This document shows, in pieces, positions 32,476 through 40,326 of a stretch of DNA of 41,254 nt. The notes beneath the pieces were generated by a model. That model was not told the origin of the DNA, searched no databases, and saw nothing but the letters and a program-made list of their open reading frames with translations. The translations under genes were made by a program, and so were the position numbers. The DNA is from a bacterium (GTDB lineage Bacteria; Armatimonadota; Abditibacteriia; Abditibacteriales; Abditibacteriaceae): contig SDZD01000055.1 in assembly GCA_004172935.1 (NCBI GenBank), positions 1-41,254 on the forward strand. Direction: 5' to 3'. Every line of letters begins with the position of its first letter. Within the stretch, counting starts at the first letter, position 1.

Positions 32476-34346
32476 CTTTTAGGACGGGCGCCTTCGATTT
32501 TTGGCAAAGACGGGTTCCGCGCGGCAGCACGACTGCCCGAACATTGCCTTTCAATCGTCGCCGCTCGTCCAGCCCTTGCGCCGTCGTTGGCGCTGCGCTG
32601 TTGCTTGTGACTGGTTTTGGGCAAGTCCACGCCGATGTGTTGCCGCAAAACCGCGCGCTATTGGCTTTTAAGCGCGAACAAATCGCCTTAGCCCAGCAGT
32701 ATCAAAAGAGCTATGGCGGTGTGGCCCAGCCCGAACTCGAAGCATGGGTTCGCGATGGGCGCCGCCGCGCCCAACAAATCGAGAATGCGCAAGGTGACGC
32801 CGGGACGGTGTCGTTAGCGGCTCCTTCCACTCCTTTTTCGCTTCAGGAGCGCGCCTACTTCGCCGCTAACGATAATTCGCCGCAGGGCTATTGGGTATCG
32901 CTACCCCGCGACTACACGCCGACGAAAAAGTATCCGCTCGTTGTATTCCTGCATGGCTACTCGACCACGATTTCCAAGTTGTCTCCGTGGATTCTGGATG
33001 TCGATACCCTTGATGTGGCGACTAAATTGGGGATGATCGTCGCCATGCCCTACGGGCGACGCAACGCCGATTTTGTCCAATGGGGAGAGGACGATGTTTT
33101 GGCTGTGAAGCGCGAATGTTTGCGCGTTTATTCCATCGACGAAAGCCGCACCTACCTGACTGGGACTTCGATGGGCGGCTACGGCGCCCACGCCGTTGGC
33201 CTTCATACACCCGGCGAATGGGCCGCTGTCGCTCCCATTTCGGGGCGCACCGATTTTTATGTGTGGTTCAAGCTGCAACGCGAATTGCTCCCCGATTGGA
33301 AGCGATTGCTGTTCGATGCCGACGACCCGCGCACTCTTATCGAAAATGGGCGTAGCACGCCGTTTTTGGCCCAGCACGGCGCCGATGACATCACCGTTCC
33401 CGTCGAACATTCGCGCCTGTGGGCGGCGGATGCCGCGCGTTTGAAACTGCCTTATCTGTACGTCGAATCCCCCGATGTCGGCCACGAGAACGGTTTTCAA
33501 ATGCCCGCTCTCGCCAACGCCATCCGTTGGCTAAACGAGCAACCCGCGCATTCGATGCCGCTCACCGTCTCGATGACTTCCGGCGATTTACGCGAGGCGC
33601 GCAACGAGTGGTCTCAGATCGACGCTTTCGCCAACTACTCGCAATTGGCCCGTCTTGATGCCAAAATCGAGGGCAACGCCATCCGCGTCCAAACCCGCAA
33701 CGTCGCCCGCTTCACCCTGACTTTGAAGCCTTTTGCGCTGGGAACGGTGAACCTGGAAGTCGATGGCAAAAAAGTCGGCGATTTCGATTCGACTCAGCCG
33801 CTGGTGTGGAGCGCCCCCGATGCCAAGACAGCCAAGTCGCCGACGATGTGTGGCCCGTTCAAATCGCTGATGCGTGGCCCGTTTACCCTTGTGTACGGTA
33901 ACGACCGTGATCGCAAAGACGCCCAAAAATTCGCTACCGAATGGAATGAATGCGCCGACGGTGTCGCCGCCATCAAATCGGCGGGCGCCGTTTCGGGCGG
34001 CGATAAGCGCGACCGCAACCTCATTTTGTTCGGCACCCGCGAATCGAACTCAGTGCTGCGCGAAATCGCCGATAAGTTGCCCATCGAACTCAAAAGCGAT
34101 GGCTACCGCCAAGGCACCGAGTTCACGCCCGCCAAAGATGTGGGGCTTCGCATGGTGTGGCGCTCACCGTGGGCCGATGGAAAATTAGTCGGCGTCTGTT
34201 CGGGCGCATGGTGGGGCGACAAACTGCCCCTCAACCACAAGTGGGACTTGCTGCCCGATTACACCATCTACCAGGGCACCAAATACGACCGCGACGACAC
34301 CAACACCCCTATCATCGCTGGTAACTTCGACGGCGACTGGAAATGA
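32472..34346 (+). CDS. Secreted alpha/beta-hydrolase (esterase/depolymerase-like)
   Basis: 624 residues from an ATG that overlaps the reductase stop (ATGA). The N-terminus has a long basic stretch and then a hydrophobic segment at about 37-50 (AVVGAALLLVTGFGQVHA), suggesting export. The hydrolase core shows YPLVVFLHGYS, the nucleophile S233 in GTSMGGYGA, an aspartate at 305/306 (HGADDITVP) and a histidine at H338 (VGHENG), i.e. a complete triad. It resembles feruloyl-esterase or polyhydroxybutyrate-depolymerase-like proteins. Residues after 360 form an additional domain with an Rossmann-like segment (LILFGTRESNSVL), not recognised. An exported degradative enzyme is likely; the substrate is unknown. 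A bidirectional terminator follows immediately. Confidence 0.85.
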   Translation: MTFRTGAFDFWQRRVPRGSTTARTLPFNRRRSSSPCAVVGAALLLVTGFGQVHADVLPQNRALLAFKREQIALAQQYQKSYGGVAQPELEAWVRDGRRRAQQIENAQGDAGTVSLAAPSTPFSLQERAYFAANDNSPQGYWVSLPRDYTPTKKYPLVVFLHGYSTTISKLSPWILDVDTLDVATKLGMIVAMPYGRRNADFVQWGEDDVLAVKRECLRVYSIDESRTYLTGTSMGGYGAHAVGLHTPGEWAAVAPISGRTDFYVWFKLQRELLPDWKRLLFDADDPRTLIENGRSTPFLAQHGADDITVPVEHSRLWAADAARLKLPYLYVESPDVGHENGFQMPALANAIRWLNEQPAHSMPLTVSMTSGDLREARNEWSQIDAFANYSQLARLDAKIEGNAIRVQTRNVARFTLTLKPFALGTVNLEVDGKKVGDFDSTQPLVWSAPDAKTAKSPTMCGPFKSLMRGPFTLVYGNDRDRKDAQKFATEWNECADGVAAIKSAGAVSGGDKRDRNLILFGTRESNSVLREIADKLPIELKSDGYRQGTEFTPAKDVGLRMVWRSPWADGKLVGVCSGAWWGDKLPLNHKWDLLPDYTIYQGTKYDRDDTNTPIIAGNFDGDWK

Positions 34347-34379
34347 AAAAAGGACGCTTCTGGGGAAGCGTCCTTTTTT
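34346..34379. terminator. Bidirectional intrinsic terminator
   Basis: AAAAAAGGACGCTTC (34346-34360) pairs perfectly with the segment 34365-34379 over a 4-base loop, with A-runs on one side and T-runs on the other. It serves both the esterase gene (+), whose stop codon it touches, and the small gene ending at 34395 (-). Confidence 0.9.
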
Positions 34380-34394
34380 GGTAGTTATTCCTTG

Positions 34395-34709
34395 TTATCG
34401 GGCAGCGCGTTGTGAGCCGCGCGCGAGGTCGTTGTAGGTCGCCATTTCGATGGCGAGAGTAGCTAGAAAATCGGAAGCCAAAGTGCGTTCGGCTTCGCGT
34501 CCATGAAGGGCAACGTGGCGGCAAAGCGCCGATGCGGTTGAAAAAAGTCCCAGAGCAGCACGGAAGCGTTTGAGTCGGGCAGCTTCACGCGCCTGTTCAC
34601 GACAAACTTCGGCCTGTTCCAGGTAGATCATCAGTGCGGGGATTTCCGCACTGGGGGGGATTACAGCGGAGGACATGGAGGTTCTGGGTTTGATGCTAGT
34701 CATCGGCAT
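34395..34709 (-). CDS. Small helical protein of unknown function
   Basis: 104 residues from the ATG at 34709, which has a GAGGA ribosome site 6 bases upstream. The first 25 residues are Ser/Pro-rich; the rest is one long helical hairpin (YLEQAEVCREQAREAARLKRFRAALGLFSTA, then HVALHGREAERTLASDFLATLAIEMATYNDLA), the pattern of a TPR-like or four-helix bundle. No membrane segment or signal peptide is seen. The two cysteines lie in the helical part. No family is recognised. The 266-base gap to the next gene holds no other feature that I can support. Confidence 0.7.
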   Translation of the reverse strand: MPMTSIKPRTSMSSAVIPPSAEIPALMIYLEQAEVCREQAREAARLKRFRAALGLFSTASALCRHVALHGREAERTLASDFLATLAIEMATYNDLARGSQRAAR

Positions 34710-35012
34710 AGATTTCCTCGGCAAAACATGGGCCTTACTCGGCAAAGATACTTTAGTTTTTGCGAGTTACAAAAACATTTCACATGCGGAAATTTTCCCT
34801 CGCCCATGTTAAGAGTGTGCGTCGTGACGCAAGGGATTTCTGTAAGGTTTTCATGAGCAAACATTGGGAGGTGTCATAACTTCCAAAGTCGCAAATTCAA
34901 ATCCTTACTCGACCGCAAATTCTTGGAAAGAACAAAGGCTTCGGTGTTTCAAAAGCAAATTTGCAGTTCTTGAAGAGCCACTTCTTGGGCTGTCGCGGCG
35001 TCAAACCATCAG

Positions 35013-36206
35013 ATGCAACACGACGAGCTTTGGATAACGGGCATGGGCACGGTTTGCCCGCTAGGATTAAATGTCGAAACCTTCTGGCGCCGTTTAATCA
35101 ATAATGAAAGCGGCATTGGGCCATTAACCAAAGTCGATGCCAGTGGGCTTCGCAACCCACGCGCCGGGCAAATCAATGGCTTCGATATGTTCCAGTACGT
35201 CGAAGACGGCGACTGCGATGAAGCCACCGCTTTTGCCTACGCAGCCGCTACCGAAGCGGCCCAACACGCGGGGTTGGACGACGATGAGTTGGCGCGCTGC
35301 GGCCTCTCGTTCGGCACCAACTTCGGCGGCGCGGCCTCGTGGGAAATGGTGTGCGAACTGGCGCGCGATGGCGAAAGCGATCCCGAAACCTTCGCGCAGT
35401 TCCTACCCGACCATGCCGCCACCTATCTGGCTTCGCGCTGGGATAACTCTGGGCCGCGCATCACCATCTCGAACGCCTGTTCGAGCGGCGCGCACGCCAT
35501 TGGGGCAGCCGCGAACTGGTTGCTGTTGGGACGTTGCGAAATCGCCGTTGCCGGGGGATTCGATGGGCTAGGGCTTTCGACTTTGGCTGGGCTTTCGATT
35601 TTGCGCACCATCTCGCCCGACGAGATTCGCCCCTTCGATTCGCGCCGTAACGGCACCATCTTTGGCGAAGGCGCGGCTTTTGTGGTGTTGGAAACGAAAG
35701 CCAGTGCCACCAGGCGCGGCGCTCAGCCGCTGGCGAAATTGTGTGGTTGGAGTGTGGGGGCCAACGCGCACCACCTGACGGCCCCCGACAAAGGCGGCGC
35801 GGGCTTGGCGTGGGCGATGCAACAGGCGCTTAAGTCGGCCCAGTGGAATCCCGATTCGGTTGGTTACTTGAACGCGCATGGCACAGGCACGCAGTACAAC
35901 GACCTCGCGGAAACCGAGGCTACGCAAACCGTGTTCGGCGATAGTGCCAGTGATCTCGCTATTTCGAGCATTAAAGCCGCTACCAGCCACACTATGGGGG
36001 CGGCGGGCGCACTCGAAGCCATCGCCACGGTAATGGCATTGAAGGAGGGCGTTTTGCCTCCGACGCTTAATTTGGACGAGCCTGATCCGGCGCTCAAACT
36101 CGATTACGTTCCGCTCAAGGCGCGCGAACAAGTCGTTCAGCGCGCCCTCAGCAACTCCAGCGGCATTGGCGGCAATAACGCCACCCTCGCGCTGGAAAAG
36201 ATTTAG
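35013..36206 (+). CDS. Beta-ketoacyl synthase (FabF-like)
   Basis: 397 residues; a complete thiolase-fold condensing enzyme. The catalytic cysteine is C156 (TISNACSSGAHA), and the two histidines are H289 (NAHGTGTQYND) and H326 with K321 (SSIKAATSHTMGAAGALEA), the FabF-type Cys-His-His triad. The FGEGAAFVVLE and SNSSGIGGNNATLALEKI blocks are typical. It elongates acyl chains by decarboxylative condensation with malonyl-ACP; because it is more divergent than housekeeping FabF, a secondary or specialised chain-extension role is possible. It stands alone on the plus strand. A cysteine-less paralogue lies 3.5 kb downstream. Confidence 0.9.
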   Translation: MQHDELWITGMGTVCPLGLNVETFWRRLINNESGIGPLTKVDASGLRNPRAGQINGFDMFQYVEDGDCDEATAFAYAAATEAAQHAGLDDDELARCGLSFGTNFGGAASWEMVCELARDGESDPETFAQFLPDHAATYLASRWDNSGPRITISNACSSGAHAIGAAANWLLLGRCEIAVAGGFDGLGLSTLAGLSILRTISPDEIRPFDSRRNGTIFGEGAAFVVLETKASATRRGAQPLAKLCGWSVGANAHHLTAPDKGGAGLAWAMQQALKSAQWNPDSVGYLNAHGTGTQYNDLAETEATQTVFGDSASDLAISSIKAATSHTMGAAGALEAIATVMALKEGVLPPTLNLDEPDPALKLDYVPLKAREQVVQRALSNSSGIGGNNATLALEKI

Positions 36207-36215
36207 CGACTCACG

Positions 36216-36701
36216 TTACTTATTGTTGTCCGTGCGTGCCCAGTAGGTAATCGCGTCTTTGGGAGACAGGCTGCTGATGGAGCCGAGAGTGATGAAGGCT
36301 TTGGAGTAGCCTGCTGGGCGTGCGTGCACGGTCTTGCTCAAGGAATCAATCGTCTTTTGTTGATCGGCGATTTTGGCTTCGAGGGCGGCGATGCGCCTGT
36401 TCATTTTGTCCATGTCGCTCAGTAGCATGGGCGGGTTTGTCGCTACTGCGCTGGGGAGTCCAGGCGGCCTTGTCGCAACTACTCTGGGGCCTCCAGCATC
36501 GGGGGTAGTGGCCCTTTGCACTGGAACTGGAGTCGGGAACACCACAGTTGGCACTTTGTCGGCCAAGTCTCCAAGTCGGCCTGGAAGACGGAAGCCTTGG
36601 GCCTTCCTTGGGCCTTGAGAACGCCCAATCGACGGTAAAAGAAGGCAGGTTCCTACGCCGAAGACGGCAGCAACAAACAAATTTCTGCGAGAGAATTTCA
36701 T
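36216..36701 (-). CDS. Secreted coiled-coil protein, copy 1 of a tandem pair
   Basis: 161 residues. Signal peptide at 1-28 (MKFSRRNLFVAAVFGVGTCLLLPSIGRSQ), a Pro/Thr/Ala-rich stretch, one coiled coil (about 95-122, MDKMNRRIAALEAKIADQQ) and a conserved end (ARPAGYSKAFITL and DAITYWAR). The same build is found in the gene at 36792-37181, including the upstream bases GATCCCA-TCAC. No family is recognised. Both are probably exported; the conserved C-terminus suggests a binding role. Confidence 0.72.
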   Translation of the reverse strand: MKFSRRNLFVAAVFGVGTCLLLPSIGRSQGPRKAQGFRLPGRLGDLADKVPTVVFPTPVPVQRATTPDAGGPRVVATRPPGLPSAVATNPPMLLSDMDKMNRRIAALEAKIADQQKTIDSLSKTVHARPAGYSKAFITLGSISSLSPKDAITYWARTDNNK

Positions 36702-36791
36702 AACTTTTCCTTTGGATGCGTGATTGGGATCGGTGTGTAAACGCTACATATGAGTCGTAGCCGTTTATCATGTCAAAGTTATAGCGCTTTG

Positions 36792-37181
36792 TTAGTTGCG
36801 TGCCCAGTAGCTAATGGCATCTGTCCCCGGCAATCGGTTGAAGTTGCTGAGAGTAATGAACGCTTTGGTGTAGCCCTTCGGGCGAGCCGTGACGAGTGTG
36901 GTGACATCATCAAGTGCCTTCTGTTGCGCGATGAGCGTCTTTTGCTGTGCGTCAAACGCCTTTTGTTGGGCCGCGAGTTTGGTTTCCAGTTCGTCGATGC
37001 GCATGTTCAATTTGTCCATCTCGGTGGGGATGAGGTGAACTGGCTTTACCGCCTCAGCCGCTATTGTTGGGCCTTTCAAGCGAGGTTTGACGACTTGCGA
37101 TCTGCCAATCGACGGCAAAAGGAGGCACGCACTGGCACTGAAAAAGGCAACAATGCCCAGAGTTTTGCGAGAAATTTTCAT
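36792..37181 (-). CDS. Secreted coiled-coil protein, copy 2 of a tandem pair
   Basis: 129 residues with a signal peptide (MKISRKTLGIVAFFSASACLLLPSIGRSQ), a coiled coil with a repeated QQKAFDAQQKTLIAQQKAL unit and the same end as copy 1 (ARPKGYTKAFITL and DAISYWAR). The ribosome site GAAGG lies before the ATG. The intervening proline-rich linker of copy 1 is shorter here. It is divergent from rmuC. Conservation of both ends with a variable middle suggests selection on the ends; function unknown. Confidence 0.72.
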   Translation of the reverse strand: MKISRKTLGIVAFFSASACLLLPSIGRSQVVKPRLKGPTIAAEAVKPVHLIPTEMDKLNMRIDELETKLAAQQKAFDAQQKTLIAQQKALDDVTTLVTARPKGYTKAFITLSNFNRLPGTDAISYWARN

Positions 37182-37355
37182 AGCGGTTACCTTCGAATTG
37201 TGACTGGGATCTGGCGGGCAACCCCTACGCGGTCAGTCGGTAGGCGCCCACTTAAGCAGAAGTTTCAACCCATTCGATAATTTGTCAAGTGACGAAAGTG
37301 AGGGAGTACCTACCCTCGGCGAGACCTTTTTGTCTCGCTAAAATTACAGGAGCTT

Positions 37356-39575
37356 ATGCTCCCCATTGTAATATGTTTAGCTGCCCTCTCTCTGATTTGT
37401 TCCGGTATCTCGCTAATGATGGTGCTGAAACTTGTCCGCACCGTCGAGAATTCGAACACGACATTTCCCCTCTCCCGCTTAGATTCTCTTGAAGCCAACC
37501 AGAAATTGCTTGAAGAAGGACAACGGAATTTGCAGACCCATACCGAGTCAAGTCGCCGTGAAATGAGCGAAAGCCTCGAACGCAATCGTAACGCGGTTAC
37601 AGAACAGGTCGCCAACGTTTCGGAGTCGATGAACGCCCTCAGGAATGCCTTGCAATCATCGCTGTCTGAGGCTTTCGGCAAACAGCGCGAGGCTCAGGCG
37701 ATAGAGTCGAAGAAGATGCGCGATGAAGCCGCCGATGCTATTCGAGGGCAAGGCGAATTGCTGCTGGTGCAGCATAGAACTGCTCTCGAAAAGCAAACGG
37801 TCTTGTTGCAAGATATTGATGCTCGTATCCAGAAATCTCAAACCGAAGCGGGACAACTGCGCGAAAATGTCGTTAAAGCGTTGGAAACCCTGAAAATTGG
37901 GCTTGTGGAAAAGGTGCAGGAGGTTGCTGCCAAACAACGCGATGAACAGGCCGTGGCCGCAAAATTGGCGCGTGACGAAGTTGCTCACGCTCTTCAAGTG
38001 CGCGGCGACGTTCTTCATACCCAACTGAAGAACACAGGCGATGCCCAGTTAGAACGTCTTGCCGAAATACGCCTATTTGTCGAAAAATCTCAAACCGAGT
38101 CGGGACATCTGCGCGATAACGTCGTTAAGGCTTTGGAAGCTCTGAAGACGGGCCTCGTCGAGAAGATTGCTGACTCGGCTCAAGCCCACCGTGCAGGTCA
38201 TGCCAATGATGCGCGTTTGGCCCGCGAAGAGGCGGCTTTGTCCATCCAAACACATGGCGAGGCACTGTTGGCCCAGTTGAAGAGTGCGGGCGAAGGCCAG
38301 CGCGAACGCTTGGCGACGATGACCGAGTTTTTGGGCACGCTTTCGCGCAACCATAAGACTGAAGCGAATGCTCTGCGCGAAGGATTGGCCGGGGCCATCG
38401 CCGACATCAACGCCATTCTGCGCGAGCAAAACGCGACTATCGCCAAAGGACAGGCCGACCAGACGAGCGTTATTTCCAAGGGCCAAAGCGAGCAAACCGC
38501 CGCTGTGGTGCAGACATTGGAGGGCTTCGCGGCCAAAGTGCGCCAATTCGAAGGAAAGACCGAAGCCACTCTGGAGAAGATGCGCGAAGGCGTCGAGAAG
38601 AAGCTGACCGACTTGCAAAGCGGCAACGAGCAAAAGCTCGAAGAAATGCGGGCGACGGTAGACGAGAAGTTGCACAGCACGCTCGAAAAGCGTCTGGGCG
38701 AATCGTTCTCGCGTGTTTCCGAAGGTTTGGCACGAGTTCAAGATGGGTTAGGCGAAATGAAAGCACTTGCAACTGGAGTTGGCGACTTGAAGAAAGTGCT
38801 TTCCAATGTCAAAACGCGCGGCAACTGGGGCGAAGTCCAACTCGGCAACTTGCTCGAACAGATCATGGCCCCGGCTCAATATTCGACCAATGTTCCTGTC
38901 ACCAATGGGCGTGAGCGGGTCGAGTTCGCCATCAAATTGCCGGGACGCGACGATTCACAAAAACAGATATGGCTTCCTATTGATGCCAAATTCCCACAAG
39001 AAACATACGCTCGCCTCGTTGCTGCTGAGGAAGCGGGCGATTTAGAGGCGCGTGATAGGGCTTCTAAAGAGTTGGAGGATGTCGTCAAAAAATGCGCCGG
39101 AGATATTTGCAAAAAATATATCAGTCCACCGCTGACGACTGATTTCGCGATCCTTTATTTGCCCACCGAGGGGCTGTATGCCGAAGTGGTGAAACGCACT
39201 GGCATCGTCGAACATTTGCACCGTGAATGCCGCGTCGTTGTTGCGGGGCCAACCACAATCGCGGCTTTGCTCAACTCGCTTCAAATGGGCTTCCGTACGC
39301 TGGAAATCCAGAAGAATTCGAGCAAAATCAACGAGGTTCTAACATCGGTCAAGACGGAATTTGGAAAATATGCGCTCGTTCTCGACAAAATCAAGAAGAA
39401 CCTTGATACCGCCCAGAACACAGTAGACGAAGCCCAGCGTCGGACTCGCGCTATTACTCGTAACCTCGACAAAGTTGAAGTGGTGGAAAGTGGAGCTACC
39501 TCTAAAAATCTGGTGTTGAGTGCTGCTGAGCCTACTGTAGAAGTGCCCGAACTTGAGTTGTCAGCAGCGGAGTGA
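37356..39575 (+). CDS. rmuC: DNA recombination protein RmuC, extended coiled coil
   Basis: 739 residues against about 475 in E. coli. The start has AGGAG 5 bases before ATG and one membrane segment (about 2-26). Residues 60-470 are coiled coil, within which an 84-residue unit repeats: KSQTEAGQLRENVVKALE at about 160 and KSQTESGHLRDNVVKALE at about 244 are 252 bases apart, and a third, weaker copy is visible on each side (for example LAREEAALSIQTHGEALLAQL). The conserved RmuC core follows (NVKTRGNWGEVQLGNLLEQIM, PIDAKFPQE, DFAILYLPTEGLYAEV, VAGPTTIAALLNSLQMGF). RmuC limits recombination at inverted repeats; the enlarged coiled coil is presumably a spacer. Confidence 0.94.
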   Translation: MLPIVICLAALSLICSGISLMMVLKLVRTVENSNTTFPLSRLDSLEANQKLLEEGQRNLQTHTESSRREMSESLERNRNAVTEQVANVSESMNALRNALQSSLSEAFGKQREAQAIESKKMRDEAADAIRGQGELLLVQHRTALEKQTVLLQDIDARIQKSQTEAGQLRENVVKALETLKIGLVEKVQEVAAKQRDEQAVAAKLARDEVAHALQVRGDVLHTQLKNTGDAQLERLAEIRLFVEKSQTESGHLRDNVVKALEALKTGLVEKIADSAQAHRAGHANDARLAREEAALSIQTHGEALLAQLKSAGEGQRERLATMTEFLGTLSRNHKTEANALREGLAGAIADINAILREQNATIAKGQADQTSVISKGQSEQTAAVVQTLEGFAAKVRQFEGKTEATLEKMREGVEKKLTDLQSGNEQKLEEMRATVDEKLHSTLEKRLGESFSRVSEGLARVQDGLGEMKALATGVGDLKKVLSNVKTRGNWGEVQLGNLLEQIMAPAQYSTNVPVTNGRERVEFAIKLPGRDDSQKQIWLPIDAKFPQETYARLVAAEEAGDLEARDRASKELEDVVKKCAGDICKKYISPPLTTDFAILYLPTEGLYAEVVKRTGIVEHLHRECRVVVAGPTTIAALLNSLQMGFRTLEIQKNSSKINEVLTSVKTEFGKYALVLDKIKKNLDTAQNTVDEAQRRTRAITRNLDKVEVVESGATSKNLVLSAAEPTVEVPELELSAAE

Positions 39576-39660
39576 AGGACTTATCCCAACCGTTAGCAGG
39601 GACAGGGTGCTACCATTGGCGGGTGGGGGTGGTCAAAGGGTGTGGGGACATCTTTAATCT

Positions 39661-40296
39661 GTGAATATTTCCATTCGTGCTGTTGCGTCCGTGCTTCCTG
39701 CTGAGGGAGAGTTGTCCATTGCGGATTTCGACCTGAAGAATTATCCGGTGGCGCCCAAGACTTATCTCGACCGGGCTTCGGCGTTGGCTTTGGCGGCTTG
39801 TTCGCTGGCGATTCGCGATGCTGGGCTGACGGCGCCGTTGGGAGACGAAGTGGGGCTGTGTGTTGGCACGCAGTTCGGGTGTGTGCAAACCATGGCGGCG
39901 TTTGAGTCGAAACTGGCCGAATCTGGGGCTAAAGCGGTGTCGCCGCTGTTATTTTCGCATTCGTACTTTAATTCTCCTGCCGCGATTTTGTCCATCGAAT
40001 GGGGAGTGCGCGGGCACCATGCGCCGTTTTGTGGGATGCGGGCCGGTTTGGATGCTGTCGAGGCTGGGCGCGATGCTTTGCTGCTGGGACAGGCGAACAC
40101 CATGATTTGCGGCGCTGTGGAGGCCAATTCGGCGGCGCGTGAGCTGTCGGGCGAAGTGGAAAACGGCGAAGGGGCGATTTTTCTGGTGCTGGAACGCGAC
40201 GGTGAAGGGCAGCCTCTCGAAGAGTGGCTACGCGATGCACGCGATGTCGCGGGCAGTTGGGGGGCGTTGAGCGAACTTGTGGCCCGCGTTAGGTGA
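39661..40296 (+). CDS. Beta-ketoacyl synthase-like protein without catalytic cysteine
   Basis: 211 residues from GTG. It aligns by eye with the N-terminal half of thiolase-fold synthases (ALALAACSLAIRDAGL, VGLCVGTQFGCVQTMAAFE, then AGLDAVEAGRDALLLGQ). The position of the active-site cysteine falls on M126 in CGMRAGLDAV, with C124 two residues earlier, and the C-terminal half with the two histidines is absent. It fits the 'Ketoacyl-synt_2' type of short proteins that sit in aryl polyene or fatty-acid-like clusters. It may act as a partner (chain-length factor-like) of a full synthase, perhaps the one at 35013-36206; not shown. No ribosome site is clear. Confidence 0.72.
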   Translation: MNISIRAVASVLPAEGELSIADFDLKNYPVAPKTYLDRASALALAACSLAIRDAGLTAPLGDEVGLCVGTQFGCVQTMAAFESKLAESGAKAVSPLLFSHSYFNSPAAILSIEWGVRGHHAPFCGMRAGLDAVEAGRDALLLGQANTMICGAVEANSAARELSGEVENGEGAIFLVLERDGEGQPLEEWLRDARDVAGSWGALSELVARVR

Positions 40297-40326
40297 TAAA
40301 ATGCCGCAGGATTAAGGAGATTTTTC

